64,000 nucleotides of DNA from Neoroseomonas terrae (GTDB lineage: Bacteria; Pseudomonadota; Alphaproteobacteria; Acetobacterales; Acetobacteraceae): the NCBI RefSeq assembly GCF_018129025.1, contig NZ_JAAEDI010000020.1:59139-123138 (forward strand), in the 5' to 3' direction. Both the position numbers and the translations under genes were made by a program. How positions within the stretch are numbered: the first letter of the stretch is position 1; each line of letters begins with the position of its first letter. Of the stretch, positions 47,271 through 56,958 are shown in pieces. The notes under the pieces are model-generated. The model did not search any database and was not told where the DNA came from. It saw only the letters and a list, made by a program, of their open reading frames with translations.

Positions 47271-50200
47271 ATGACCGACCTACGCCAGGCCCTCGAAGCC
47301 GCCCGCCGCGCCCTGCTCGACCTCTCCACCCGCAACCGGCTGCTGTCCCTGCCGAAGCCGGGGCGGTCGCGCGGCGTCGTCATCCTGGACGATGAGGATG
47401 CGGATTTCGTGCAGGCCGCGCTTGCCGCCGGCCGCGCCTTCGGCTTCGAGGCCGCGGGCGAGGAAGCGCCCGCCGCGCCCGATGCCGAGGCATCGGCGGA
47501 AGGCAAGCCGCGCCGCACCCGCAAGCGGACGAGCAAGGCCGCCGCCAAGGCCGAAGGGGTCAGCCGGGCCGACGACACGATCAGTCGCGAGGACTGGCAG
47601 CGCGACGAATTGCTGCGCGTCCGCCTGCCGCCCGCCGACCTCGCCCGCCGCCTGCGCGACCTGATGACGGATGCCCGCACGGCGCGCGAGGAAACCGGCG
47701 TGCCGACGCTGTACCTCGCCCTCGGCACGCTGACCTGGCGCGACCCCGGCACGCCGGAGACGGAACGCCGCGCCCCGCTCGCCCTGCTCCCCGTGACACT
47801 GGAACGGGAGGGCGTGTCCCAGACATTCCGCCTGCGTGCCGGGACGACGGAGGTCGCCGAGAACCTCTCCCTGCGCGAGATGCTGAAGGTCAATTTCAAC
47901 ACCGCGCTGCCCGCCTTCGACGAGGCCGCCTACAACCCCACCGCCTGGGCGGAGGCGGTCGCCGGCGCGGTCAAGGACCGCCCCGAATGGTCCGTCGATG
48001 CGGACGCGCTCGCCCTCGGCCTGTTCTCCTTCGCGAAGTTCCTGATGTGGCGCGACCTGGGACCGGAGGAGAATCCGGGCCTCGCCGACCATCCGCTGGT
48101 CCGGTCGCTGGTCGGCGGCGAACGGCTCGACGCCCCGCCGACCTTCCCCGACGACGCCGATGTCGATGAGGCGATCCCGGTCGAACGCCTCGACCATGTC
48201 GTGGACATGGATGGCTCCCAGGCGCTGGCCGCCGAAGCTGTTCGCCGCGGCGGCCATGTCGTCATCCAGGGCCCGCCCGGCACCGGCAAGTCGCAGACGA
48301 TCGCGACGATCCTGGCCCAAGCGATCCTTGACGGCCGTTCCGTGCTGTTCGTCGCGGAGAAGCTCGCCGCGCTGGAGGTGGTGAAGCGCCGGCTCGAGAA
48401 TATCGGCCTCGGTTCCGCCTGCCTCGAACTGCATTCCGAGAAGCAGTCGAAGCGCGCCGTGCTGGACGAGCTCCGTGCGACCCTCGCCCTGCCGCCGCCG
48501 CCGAAGCCGCTGCGCGACCCGGTCATCGAACGTCTGGCCACGTTGCGCGGACGGCTGAACCGTCACGCCGCGGCCATGCGCGCGCCGGCTGGCGCCTCCG
48601 GCATTCCGCTGCACCAGGTGGTCGGTACGCTGGTCGGCCTGCGCCGACGCGGCCTCGCCGTGCCCGATTTCACCCTCGATGCCACGCTCTGGGATGGCGC
48701 GACCATCGCCGCCAAGCGCGACGCGGTGCGCGACCTCGCCGCGCGCGCCACCGAGGCGGACGGCGCCAACAACCCCTGGCGCGGCGTGACTGCGGATATC
48801 GGCCCGGCCGACGCCGAGCGGCTGATGATGCGCCTGCCCGGCTGGATCCGCTCCTTCGCCGCGGCCGGCGCCCAGTCGGGCACTGGCGCTGGTCCCGCGG
48901 CGCTGGCCGCCCGCCTGCGCAGCGCCGCCGCGCTGCGCGAGGCCCCCGACCACGACAAGGCCGCCATGGGCAGCGCCGCCTGGCGCGCCGACCCCGCGCC
49001 GCTGGTTTCGCTGACCGAGGCCGTCGCCAAGCTAGCCATCGCGAAGCGCGATGCGCGGCTGAAGCCCGGCGCGCTCGATGTCGAGGGCCTCGCCGACGCC
49101 CGAGAGACGCTGGCGAGTTCCGGCGGCTTCTTCGGCTTCCTCAGCTCGAAGCGTTCCGCCGCGCAGGCCGTCGCGGCGCGCGTCGCGCGCGATGGCGTCG
49201 ATCCGCTCGCCGCGCTTGACGCGGCGCTGGCCGGGCAGGCGGCGCGAGACCGCGTCCGCAGCGGCAACGCGCTCGGCCAGGCCGCTTTCGGCCGCCTCTG
49301 GCGCGGCGAGGACACCGATCCCTCGGCCATGTCCGCGCTGATCCTCTGGCGCCAGAAGCACGGCCCCGAAGCCGCCGCCGCCCTCGCCGCCGACACGCCT
49401 TCCGGCGACGCCGCCGTGCTGGATGCCGCGGCCGCGGCCTGGACCGAGCTGCAACAGGCAACGGCGCTGAACCCCATCACCGCCTTCGGCACCCCGGACC
49501 CGCCCTTCGCCGCGCTTGCCGATCGCCTCGGTGCCTGGGCCGGCGCACCGGAAGCGCTGCCGCTCTGGCAGGGCTGGCGCCGCGCCCTCGCCGAAGCCCG
49601 CGGCATCGAACCAATCGTCGAGCGCCTCCAGACCGGCCGCCTCGCCCCCGACGCCGCCGAGGACGCGTTTTCCTACGCGCTGCATGAAGGGCTGTTGCGT
49701 GCCGCGACGGCGCAGCACCCGGACCTCGCCGCCTTCGATGCCGCCGGCTACGACCGCCTCGTCGCCGAATTCCGCGACGCCGACCGCGCCCGCGTCGCGC
49801 TGACCCGCGCCGACGCCGCGCGCGCCCATGCCGACCGTGTCCGGCAGGTGCGCGACAACGCGCCCGGCATGACCGTGATCCTCGGCGAGATGGAGAAGAA
49901 GCGCGGCCACCTCCCGGTCCGCGAATTGCTGCTGCGCGCCTCCCAGGCCGTGCAGCAGGCCAAGCCGATCTTCATGATGAGCCCGCTCTCGGTCGCGCAG
50001 TTCCTCGCCCCGCCGCACGGGCTGCGTCCAGGCCTGACCTTCGACCTGCTGGTGATCGACGAGGCCTCGCAGGTCGAACCCGTCGATGCGCTCGGCGCGA
50101 TCGCGCGTTGCCGCCAGGTGGTCGTCGTCGGCGATGACCGACAGATGCCGCCGACGCGCTTCTTCCAGCGCATGACCGGCGAGGATGACGAGACCCTGCC

Positions 50201-51809
50201 GGAAGACGCGCCCGATGCCGTCGCGGCGCGCGACGTGGAGTCCGTCCTGGGCCTGTGCAACGCGCGCGGCGTGCCGAGTGCGATGCTCCGCTGGCACTAC
50301 CGGAGCCGCCACGAAAGCCTGATCGCCACCAGCAACCAGGAATTCTACGACAACCGGCTGCTGGTGCTGCCTTCGCCGCGCCCGCGCTCGCCCGAACTCG
50401 GCCTGTCCCTCGCTCGCGTCGATGGCGCCTGGGAAACCGGGGAGGGCGTCAACCGTGCCGAGGCCGCCGCCGTCGCCGAGGCGGTGATGAAACACGCGAA
50501 AGAAACGCCCGGCGACACGCTCGGCGTCGCCGCTTTTTCGATCAAGCAGCGCGATGCCATCCTCGACGCCATCGAGGCCGCGCGTCGTGCCGATCCCTCC
50601 GCCGACGCCTTCTTCACGAACCACGCCGACGAGCCCTTCTTCGTGAAGAACCTCGAGAACGTGCAGGGCGACGAGCGCGACGCCATCATGATCTCGGTCG
50701 GCTATGGCCGCGACAAGGACGGCCGCCTCGCCATGCGCTTCGGCCCGCTCTCGGCCGAAGGGGGCGAGCGACGGCTGAACGTGCTCATCACCCGCGCCAA
50801 GAAGCGCTGCATCGTCTTCTCCGGCATCACCGGCGACGACATCGACACCGAGCGCGCCTCCGGCCGCGGCGTCGCCGCGCTCAAGACCTTCCTGACCTTC
50901 GCCGGCGCCCCGGCCGCCGCCGTGCGCGGCGGTGGCGACGCCACCGGTAGCGCCATCGCCGCCGCGATCTCGGACGCCGTGCGCGAGGCCGGCCGCGACC
51001 CCGTCCCGCATGTCGGCCTCGCCGGCCTGTTCCTCGATGTCGCGGCAAAGGGCGAGCAGGGCTACGAACTCGGCATCGAGGCCGACGCCGGCGACTGGTC
51101 CGCGCTGCGCTGCGCCCGCGACCGCGAGCGGGGCCGCCCCGGCGCGCTGGAGATGATGGGCTGGCGCCTCGCCCGCGCCTGGTCGCTCGCCTGGTACGCG
51201 CGACCGGAGGCCGAGGCCGCGAAGCTGGTCAGCGCCCTCGGCGCCGCGCCCGTCGCGCCAGTTGAACCGGCCGCGCCGCTGGCGCCGCCCGACCCCGGCC
51301 TCGCCGAACCCTATCGCGAGGCCGCGCCGCAGATCGCGCAAGGCCCACTCGATGCCCTGCCGGCTGCGGCCCTCGGCGCCACCATCGGCGAAATCGTCGC
51401 GATCGAGGGCCCGATCACCCCCGACAGCCTCGCCGAGCGCCTGCGCCTGCTGGCCGGCCGCGACGCCCTGACGCCGCGCGAGAAGGAAGCCATCCGCCAG
51501 GCCACCACCTTCTCCCGCACGCAGAACGGCGTGATCGAAACGGCCGGCCTGCTGACCATCGCCTCAACGACGATCGCCCCACGCGACCGCCGCGCCGCCG
51601 CCCCGCATCTGCGCCGCGCCGCCGCCGTGCCGCCCGCCGAGATCGCGGCGGCGGCCGAGGCACTTCTCGCCCGCCGCGGGGCGCTGACGGAAACGGAACT
51701 CGCGACGGCGATCCACGCGGTGCTCGGCCTCGATGCGGGTGCGCAGGTGGCAGTCGCAGCGCGGCTTGCCGCGCTGGTGGGGAGCGGCGCGATCAAGCTG
51801 GCCGGGTAG
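47271..51809 (+). CDS. DUF4011 superfamily 1 helicase with MTES_1575-type nuclease and DUF3320 domains
   Basis: 1512 residues. N-terminal DUF4011 (LDLSTRNRLLSL near residue 17), a basic linker rich in Lys/Arg/Ala (about 78-100), SF1 motor part 1 with Walker A GPPGTGKS (334-341) and Walker B VIDEASQ (DEAS at 930-933), a roughly 590-residue insertion between them, part 2 with NVQGDERDAIMISVGYGR and NVLITRAKKR, then a Vsr-like PD-(D/E)XK domain with Asp1256, Glu1270 and Asp1272 in FLDVAAKG and GIEADAGDW, and a DUF3320 C-terminus. Related proteins occur in phage-defence contexts; the gene stands alone here, 84 bases after the antiporter. Role in defence or repair is inference. Confidence 0.88.
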   Translation: MTDLRQALEAARRALLDLSTRNRLLSLPKPGRSRGVVILDDEDADFVQAALAAGRAFGFEAAGEEAPAAPDAEASAEGKPRRTRKRTSKAAAKAEGVSRADDTISREDWQRDELLRVRLPPADLARRLRDLMTDARTAREETGVPTLYLALGTLTWRDPGTPETERRAPLALLPVTLEREGVSQTFRLRAGTTEVAENLSLREMLKVNFNTALPAFDEAAYNPTAWAEAVAGAVKDRPEWSVDADALALGLFSFAKFLMWRDLGPEENPGLADHPLVRSLVGGERLDAPPTFPDDADVDEAIPVERLDHVVDMDGSQALAAEAVRRGGHVVIQGPPGTGKSQTIATILAQAILDGRSVLFVAEKLAALEVVKRRLENIGLGSACLELHSEKQSKRAVLDELRATLALPPPPKPLRDPVIERLATLRGRLNRHAAAMRAPAGASGIPLHQVVGTLVGLRRRGLAVPDFTLDATLWDGATIAAKRDAVRDLAARATEADGANNPWRGVTADIGPADAERLMMRLPGWIRSFAAAGAQSGTGAGPAALAARLRSAAALREAPDHDKAAMGSAAWRADPAPLVSLTEAVAKLAIAKRDARLKPGALDVEGLADARETLASSGGFFGFLSSKRSAAQAVAARVARDGVDPLAALDAALAGQAARDRVRSGNALGQAAFGRLWRGEDTDPSAMSALILWRQKHGPEAAAALAADTPSGDAAVLDAAAAAWTELQQATALNPITAFGTPDPPFAALADRLGAWAGAPEALPLWQGWRRALAEARGIEPIVERLQTGRLAPDAAEDAFSYALHEGLLRAATAQHPDLAAFDAAGYDRLVAEFRDADRARVALTRADAARAHADRVRQVRDNAPGMTVILGEMEKKRGHLPVRELLLRASQAVQQAKPIFMMSPLSVAQFLAPPHGLRPGLTFDLLVIDEASQVEPVDALGAIARCRQVVVVGDDRQMPPTRFFQRMTGEDDETLPEDAPDAVAARDVESVLGLCNARGVPSAMLRWHYRSRHESLIATSNQEFYDNRLLVLPSPRPRSPELGLSLARVDGAWETGEGVNRAEAAAVAEAVMKHAKETPGDTLGVAAFSIKQRDAILDAIEAARRADPSADAFFTNHADEPFFVKNLENVQGDERDAIMISVGYGRDKDGRLAMRFGPLSAEGGERRLNVLITRAKKRCIVFSGITGDDIDTERASGRGVAALKTFLTFAGAPAAAVRGGGDATGSAIAAAISDAVREAGRDPVPHVGLAGLFLDVAAKGEQGYELGIEADAGDWSALRCARDRERGRPGALEMMGWRLARAWSLAWYARPEAEAAKLVSALGAAPVAPVEPAAPLAPPDPGLAEPYREAAPQIAQGPLDALPAAALGATIGEIVAIEGPITPDSLAERLRLLAGRDALTPREKEAIRQATTFSRTQNGVIETAGLLTIASTTIAPRDRRAAAPHLRRAAAVPPAEIAAAAEALLARRGALTETELATAIHAVLGLDAGAQVAVAARLAALVGSGAIKLAG

Positions 51810-51813
51810 GTGA

Positions 51814-51880
51814 TTGGAGGGGCGCCGCCCCTCCAAACCACCCCGCCAGGAGCCAACGGGCCCCTGGACCCTGGTTTCTG
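51814..51880 (+). repeat. Paired-hairpin intergenic repeat, copy D (diverged)
   Basis: Five bases after the helicase stop comes TTGGAGGGGC-GCC-GCCCCTCCAA (51814-51836, perfect 10-bp stem), then ACCACCCC, then a second hairpin CCAGGAGCC-AACG-GGCCCCTGG (51846-51867, one mismatch). Its sequence differs from CCAAAGGCC of the other copies but occupies the same place and pairs, so structure rather than sequence seems kept. Reading orientation matches the upstream gene. Confidence 0.75.
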
Positions 51881-51931
51881 GCGCAGGGCAGGGGAGGGAT
51901 GCTCGGCATCGCGAAGGGACGGGGGCGGAAC

Positions 51932-52999
51932 ATGGCCGATACGATGATCGATCGCCTTCTCGTCGGCACCCTCGCGGCGATCGACGCGCTGGACGACGCC
52001 GCCCGGCAGGTCGCCCCCGACACGCTGGCGGCCCTTGCTGCCGGCATGGATGCGGGGGCGCTGGCCGCCGCGCTCGACGCCGCAGCGGCCTTCGATTGGC
52101 CTGATCGCCTCGGTCCCATCCGCGATTGCCTGGTCGCTGCCGCCAGTGAAGCCCGCGCCGCGACGGAGGGCCTTGCCGCCGCCCCGACCGAGGCCCGCCC
52201 GATGCTCGCCGCAGGCCGCTCCCTGCGCCGCCGGGCGCGCGCCGAGGCCGCGCTCTACCCCCTTGCGCCCTTCCTGCCGCCGGTCAGCCGCCACTTCCTC
52301 GACCCCGCCGCGCGCGAGGATCCCGCGCTGCTTGCCCGCCTCGCCGCCGTGCCGCCAGGGCGGGACGGTACCGGCGTCATGCACTTCGGTGGCCCACCCG
52401 GCACCCGCGGCGGTGCGGCGCTCTACGTCCCGGAAACCTACGATCCCGCGCGGCCACCGCCGCTCATCGTTGCCCTGCATGGCGGCAGCGGCAACGGTGC
52501 CGACTTCCTCTGGACCTGGCTCCGTGTGGCGCGGTCGCGGGGCTTGTTGCTAATCGCCCCGACCTCTCCGGGCCGCACCTGGACGCTCGACGACCCCGGC
52601 GAGGACGGTGCGTTCATCGAACAGCTCCTCGCGGATGTGCAGGCCCGCTGGCCCGCCGATCCCGCTCGCCGACTGCTGACCGGCATGAGCGACGGTGGCA
52701 CTTTCACCTATGGCTTCGGCGTGCAGGACGGCGCGCCCTTCACGCACCTGGCCCCCGTCGCCGCCGCCTTCCACCCGATGCTGATGATGCTCGCCGATCC
52801 GGCGCGGCTGCGCGGCCTGCCTATCCACATCCTGCACGGCGCGCGCGACTGGATGTTTCCGGCGACGATGGCGCGGGAGGCAGCGCGGACGCTTGCCGGC
52901 GCCGGCGCGGCGGTGACGCATGAGGAGGTCGCCGACCTTGCCCATGTCTGGCCCCGGGAAAGGACGGCAGCGATCGCGACGTGGTTCCTGGATCGATGA
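51932..52999 (+). CDS. Alpha/beta-hydrolase, phospholipase/carboxylesterase or PHB-depolymerase-like
   Basis: 355 residues. A helical Ala-rich N-terminal region (about 1-130) precedes the hydrolase domain, which has ALHGGSGNGADFLW as oxyanion region, the nucleophile TGMSDGGTF, HILHGARDWMFP with the acid Asp and the final His in LAHVWPRE. There is no signal peptide, so it is cytoplasmic. ATG 51932 follows GGGGGCGG and is preferred over 51899. The N-terminal extension is unusual for simple esterases. Confidence 0.82.
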   Translation: MADTMIDRLLVGTLAAIDALDDAARQVAPDTLAALAAGMDAGALAAALDAAAAFDWPDRLGPIRDCLVAAASEARAATEGLAAAPTEARPMLAAGRSLRRRARAEAALYPLAPFLPPVSRHFLDPAAREDPALLARLAAVPPGRDGTGVMHFGGPPGTRGGAALYVPETYDPARPPPLIVALHGGSGNGADFLWTWLRVARSRGLLLIAPTSPGRTWTLDDPGEDGAFIEQLLADVQARWPADPARRLLTGMSDGGTFTYGFGVQDGAPFTHLAPVAAAFHPMLMMLADPARLRGLPIHILHGARDWMFPATMAREAARTLAGAGAAVTHEEVADLAHVWPRERTAAIATWFLDR

Positions 53000-53145
53000 G
53001 AGCCGGAGGAGCGCCGCTTATCCAGCCCGCACCCCGGTGCACTCTGCGGAGGACCAGGGACGTGCCCGTCGTCATCCGCGGCTGACCGGCGCCGGATGAT
53101 GGTTCGGCGTTTCCGCCGATCTGGCGATTTCCGCCCGCGAAGATC

Positions 53146-53165
53146 GGAGGGGCAAACGCCCCTCC
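53146..53165. repeat. Single hairpin related to the paired repeat, half copy E
   Basis: GGAGGGGC-AAAC-GCCCCTCC, an 8-bp perfect stem, 11 bases past the stop of the minus-strand hydrolase gene and 147 after the converging esterase gene. It equals the gene-proximal hairpin of the paired repeat; the CCAAAGGCC-type partner is missing. Likely a 3'-end structure for the minus-strand gene. Confidence 0.6.
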
Positions 53166-53175
53166 ATCCCCCGCA

Positions 53176-54468
53176 TCACTGCAAAGCCTGATACGCATAT
53201 TGCCGCAGCAGCAGCCGGTACGGCAGGCGCATCTGCGGCGACTGCATCATCAGGATCACGTACATCTGCTCGGCCGGGTCGACCCAGAAATACGTCCCGT
53301 GCGCACCGCCCCAATAGTAGTCGCCGACGCTGCCGGGCAGCGGGTTGCGTCCGGCATCGTTGCGTACCGCGAAGCCGAGGCCGAAGCCCTGGCCCATCTC
53401 CGCCGTCGGTGCGAGAGGCCCGAAGCGCCCGCGCACCACGTCGCGCGTGGCGGTGCCCGGTGCCAGGTGGTCCGCCGCCATCAGGTCGATGGTGTGGCGG
53501 GACGCGATGCGCTTGCCGTCGAGCTCGCCCTTGTTCAGCAGGAATTGCGTGAAGCGCGCATAGTCCCGCGCCGTCGAGACCATGCCGCCGGCGCCGGAGA
53601 ACCAGGCCGGCCGATCGGTGGGATCGGGCATCGCGGGCCGGCGGCCGGTCGCCGGGTCGTTCTGCGGCTGGGCGATGCGTCCTGCGCCCGCGTTCGGCGC
53701 CATGAAGCCCGTGTCGGTCATGCCGAGCGGCCCGGTGATGCGCGTGCGCACGAAGGTGTCGAGGTCCGTGCCGGAAACGACTTCCACCAGCCGGCCAAGG
53801 ATGTCGGTCGACCAGGAATACTCCCAGGTAGTACCGGGCTGGTGCAGCAGCGGCAGGGCGGCGAGCTTGCGGCTCATCTCCTCCATCGTGTTGGTCCGTG
53901 CGCGCACCGTGCTCTCGCGATACGCCGCCGCGACGGGGTGGTCGCCCGGCGAGGCGTCGGTGATGCCCGAGGTGTGGCGCAGCAGGTCCTGCACGGTGAT
54001 CGGGCGGCGCGCCGGGACCAGCACCATCGCCGTCGTGCCCTCCGCATTGCGCACCATCTCGCCGACGCGCGGCGTCTCGCGCCACTCCGGCAGATGCCGG
54101 CCGATCGGGTCCGCGATCGACAGGCGGCCTTCCTCGGCGAGGATCATCACGGCGAGCGACACGATCGGCTTCGTCATGGACGCGATGCGGAACACGGCGT
54201 CGGCGCCCATGGGTGCCTGCGCTTCCCGGTCGCGGAACCCGACCACCGTCTCATAGGCGATGCTGCCGCGGCGGCCGATCACCACGATCGCGCCGGGGAT
54301 GGCGCCACGCTGCACCTCCCCTTCGAGCCACTCGCCGATGCGCGACAGGCGCTCGGTGGAAAGCCCGACATCCTCCGCCCGTTGCGCCCGTGGCAGGTCG
54401 GCGGCAATGGCGGGAAAGGCAAGCGACACGGCCAGGCCCAGCGCGGCCAGCCGAGGTAATGCAGGCAT
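53176..54468 (-). CDS. Serine hydrolase, class C beta-lactamase/esterase fold
   Basis: 430 residues. Signal peptide LAALGLAVSLAFPAIAA, then the nucleophile SxxK motif as SMTK (in FRIASMTKP), YSW in place of YxN (GTTWEYSWSTD), and HGT near the C-terminus as the KTG-like element. This is the EstB/PBP4-like esterase branch rather than a dedicated resistance enzyme. GGGAGGAAA precedes the ATG at 54468. It would act in the periplasm. Confidence 0.9.
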   Translation of the reverse strand: MPALPRLAALGLAVSLAFPAIAADLPRAQRAEDVGLSTERLSRIGEWLEGEVQRGAIPGAIVVIGRRGSIAYETVVGFRDREAQAPMGADAVFRIASMTKPIVSLAVMILAEEGRLSIADPIGRHLPEWRETPRVGEMVRNAEGTTAMVLVPARRPITVQDLLRHTSGITDASPGDHPVAAAYRESTVRARTNTMEEMSRKLAALPLLHQPGTTWEYSWSTDILGRLVEVVSGTDLDTFVRTRITGPLGMTDTGFMAPNAGAGRIAQPQNDPATGRRPAMPDPTDRPAWFSGAGGMVSTARDYARFTQFLLNKGELDGKRIASRHTIDLMAADHLAPGTATRDVVRGRFGPLAPTAEMGQGFGLGFAVRNDAGRNPLPGSVGDYYWGGAHGTYFWVDPAEQMYVILMMQSPQMRLPYRLLLRQYAYQALQ

Positions 54469-54643
54469 GGTTTCCTCCCGTGCGCCGTGCATGGCGCGAC
54501 GGAAGCACACTGCCCGCGTGCATGTTGCGTCAAGAGGCCGGTGAACGGCGTCGCAACGGCTTGATCTGCCGTCGCGTCCCTGCACATCCTTGCCGCTCAG
54601 CCCGCCCGGCGCCGCCGCGCGGTTGGAGAGGACGACGCCGGAC

Positions 54644-55624
54644 ATGACCATGCATCGCCGCACCTTGCTGGGTGCCACCGGGGCTGCGGCCCTCGCCCCC
54701 CTTGCCGCGCAGGCGCAGACGCGCTGGCAGATGGCCTCCGCCTATGCTGACGGGAACCTGCACACCCGCAACATCCGCAGCTTCATCGAGGAGATCCAGG
54801 GGGCGAGCAACGGCCGGCTGTCGATCCAGCTGCATTCCAACGGGTCGCTGCTTCGCATGCCGGACATCAAGCGCGGCGTGCAGACCGGCCAGGTGCAGAT
54901 GGGCGAGATCCTGCTGACCGCCTATGCCAATGAAGACCCGATGTTCGACGCGGATGCGCTGCCGCAGCTGGTCACGAACTTCCAGCAGGCGAAGAAGCTC
55001 GCTGACCTGCAGAAGCCCTTCCTCGACGCCCGATTCGGCCGGCAGGGGCTGGTGCTGCTCTACACGGTGCCGTGGCCGGCCGCCGGGCTCTATGCGCAGG
55101 AGGAAGTCACCAGCCTCGAGCAGCTGCGCGGGTCGCGCTTCCGCACCTACTCGCCGATGACGAACCGCTTCGCCCAGTTGATCGGCGCGCAGCCCACGCT
55201 CGTCCAGTCGGCCGAATTGGCGCAGGCCTTCGCGACGGGCGTGGTGCAGGCGCAGGTCACCTCGGCCGCCACCGGCGTCGATACGCAGTCGTGGGACTAT
55301 GCCCGGGTCTTCACGCCGCTCGGCTTCACCATGACGAAGAACGCCGTGTTCATCTCCCGCCGCGCGCTGGAGGGGCTGCCGCGCGAGCAGCAGGACGCGA
55401 TCCGCGCCGCCGCCGCCCGCGCCGAGACGCGCGGCTACCAGCTCGCCGAGGCGGCGCAGCGCGAGACCGAACAGACCCTGGCCACCCGCGGGATGCGGGT
55501 GACGCAGCCGACGCAGCAATTGCTGGACGATTGCGCGCGGGTCGGGCGGATCATGGCCGACGAATGGGCGCAGCGCGTCGGCGATGACGGGAAGCGCCTG
55601 CTGGAGCAGTACCGGGCCAGCTGA
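54644..55624 (+). CDS. TRAP binding protein DctP (second locus, copy 1)
   Basis: 326 residues, signal RRTLLGATGAAALAPLAAQAQ (core RTLLGATGAAALAPLAAQ), then TRWQMASAYADGN, GVQTGQVQMGEILL, the carboxylate Arg region GSRFRTYSPMTNRFA and GVVQAQVTSAATG. GGAGAGGAC precedes the ATG. Its neighbour at 55782 is a close paralogue. The pair is clearly distinct from the DctP pair at 18.6-20.7 kb. Confidence 0.9.
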   Translation: MTMHRRTLLGATGAAALAPLAAQAQTRWQMASAYADGNLHTRNIRSFIEEIQGASNGRLSIQLHSNGSLLRMPDIKRGVQTGQVQMGEILLTAYANEDPMFDADALPQLVTNFQQAKKLADLQKPFLDARFGRQGLVLLYTVPWPAAGLYAQEEVTSLEQLRGSRFRTYSPMTNRFAQLIGAQPTLVQSAELAQAFATGVVQAQVTSAATGVDTQSWDYARVFTPLGFTMTKNAVFISRRALEGLPREQQDAIRAAAARAETRGYQLAEAAQRETEQTLATRGMRVTQPTQQLLDDCARVGRIMADEWAQRVGDDGKRLLEQYRAS

Positions 55625-55781
55625 CGGGGCCTGCGCGCGGCGGCGGCAACCCCGGCGCGCGCAGCCCGCAACACAGGCAGTCCGGCGCCGCACACCGCGA
55701 TTGCGGCGGGGGTCCCCTTGCGTCCATCGCCCGGCGGCGGACAAATGGCCCCTGATCAGGAAACCCTATAGGGCGCCATTC

Positions 55782-56777
55782 ATGAATACGATCAATCGCC
55801 GCGGCCTGCTGGCCGCCGGCGGCGGCCTTGCCGTCGCCGCCACCTCCGGCGCCGCGCAGGCGCAGACGCGCTGGCAGGTGGCCTCCGCCTATCCGGACGG
55901 CAACTTCCAGACCCGGAACCTGCGCTCATTCATCGAGGACGTGCAGACGGCCGCCGGCGGCCGTCTGCAGCTTACCCTGCACTCCAACGCGTCGCTGCTG
56001 CGCATGCCGGAGATCAAGCGCGGCGTGCAGACCGGGCAGGTCCAGCTTGGCGAGATCATGCTCTCCGCCTACGGCAACGAGGATCCGTTCTTCGAGGTGG
56101 ACAGCGTCCCGCAGCTCGCGACCACCAGCGACATGGCGCGCAAGCTGGCGACGCTGCGCCGGCCCTATGTCGAGGCGCGGCTGCAGCGCCAGGGGCTGAC
56201 GATGCTCTACTGGGTGCCGTGGCCGCCGTCGGGCTTCTACACCAACACCCCGATCGACACGCTGGATGCGCTGCGCGGCACCAAGATGCGCACCTTCAAC
56301 GTGATGACCAGCCGCTTCGCGACGCTCGCCGGCGCCACGCCGACGCTGGTGCAGCAGGCCGAGGTTCCGCAGGCCTTCGCGACGGGCGTGGTGAACGTGA
56401 TGCTCACCTCGGCGGCGACGGGGGTGGACGTGCAGGCGTGGGATTTCTGCCGCTTCTTCACGCCGATCGGCCTCAGCCGCACGCAGAACATGGTGTTCGT
56501 GCGCCAGCGCGACTTCGCCGCGCTGCCGGCCGATGTGCAGGCGGCGGTGCGCAGCGCGGCGGCGACGGCCGAGGAACGCGGCTGGGCGGCCTCCGACGCC
56601 GAAATGGTGAGCCAGCAGGCGATGCTCGCCCAGCGCGGCATGACCGTCAGCACGCCGTCGCCGGCGCTGATGGAGGGACTCGCGCGCATCGGCGCGATGC
56701 AGGCGGACGAATGGGTCGCCAAGGCAGGCGACGACGGCCGGCGCCTGATGGAGGCGTATCGCGCCTCGATTGCCTGA
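55782..56777 (+). CDS. TRAP binding protein DctP (second locus, copy 2)
   Basis: 331 residues, signal INRRGLLAAGGGLAVAATSG ending near QAQ. It shares with its neighbour TRWQxASAY, SLLRMPxIKRGVQTGQVQ, and QAFATGVV blocks; the ligand-facing MRTFNVMTSRFATLAG differs in detail. It stands 157 bases after copy 1 and 181 before DctQ, with no overlap, suggesting separate ribosome recruitment. Confidence 0.9.
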   Translation: MNTINRRGLLAAGGGLAVAATSGAAQAQTRWQVASAYPDGNFQTRNLRSFIEDVQTAAGGRLQLTLHSNASLLRMPEIKRGVQTGQVQLGEIMLSAYGNEDPFFEVDSVPQLATTSDMARKLATLRRPYVEARLQRQGLTMLYWVPWPPSGFYTNTPIDTLDALRGTKMRTFNVMTSRFATLAGATPTLVQQAEVPQAFATGVVNVMLTSAATGVDVQAWDFCRFFTPIGLSRTQNMVFVRQRDFAALPADVQAAVRSAAATAEERGWAASDAEMVSQQAMLAQRGMTVSTPSPALMEGLARIGAMQADEWVAKAGDDGRRLMEAYRASIA

Positions 56778-56958
56778 CGGCGCGGTTCGGGCGCCCCGTC
56801 CATCCGCCGGGGCGGCCCGGCCGCGGCAGCGGCGCGTGCATCGACGGGCGCGCAGCGGCCGTTGCATGATCGACCGCTGGCCCCGGCCGGCATCGAGTCT
56901 TCACCCAGGGAGAATCACGAGGAATGTCCCCAACCCTGCAGCCAGGCGACGTACGGCG

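Noticed and set aside
49032..51341. A 769-codon open frame on the minus strand inside the helicase gene
   Set aside because: It is antisense to well-supported helicase motifs, has repetitive low-complexity His/Arg/Gly-rich translation and no family features; long antisense frames are expected in very GC-rich DNA.
47271..51809. A multi-gene restriction or defence island around the helicase
   Set aside because: Neighbours on both sides are an antiporter and an esterase; no methyltransferase, specificity subunit, toxin or integrase is present, so only a single-gene hypothesis is kept.
53176..54468. Class C beta-lactamase as a resistance gene
   Set aside because: SMTK, YSW and HGT replace the canonical SxxK/YxN/KTG set in the pattern of esterase-like members; resistance activity cannot be claimed.
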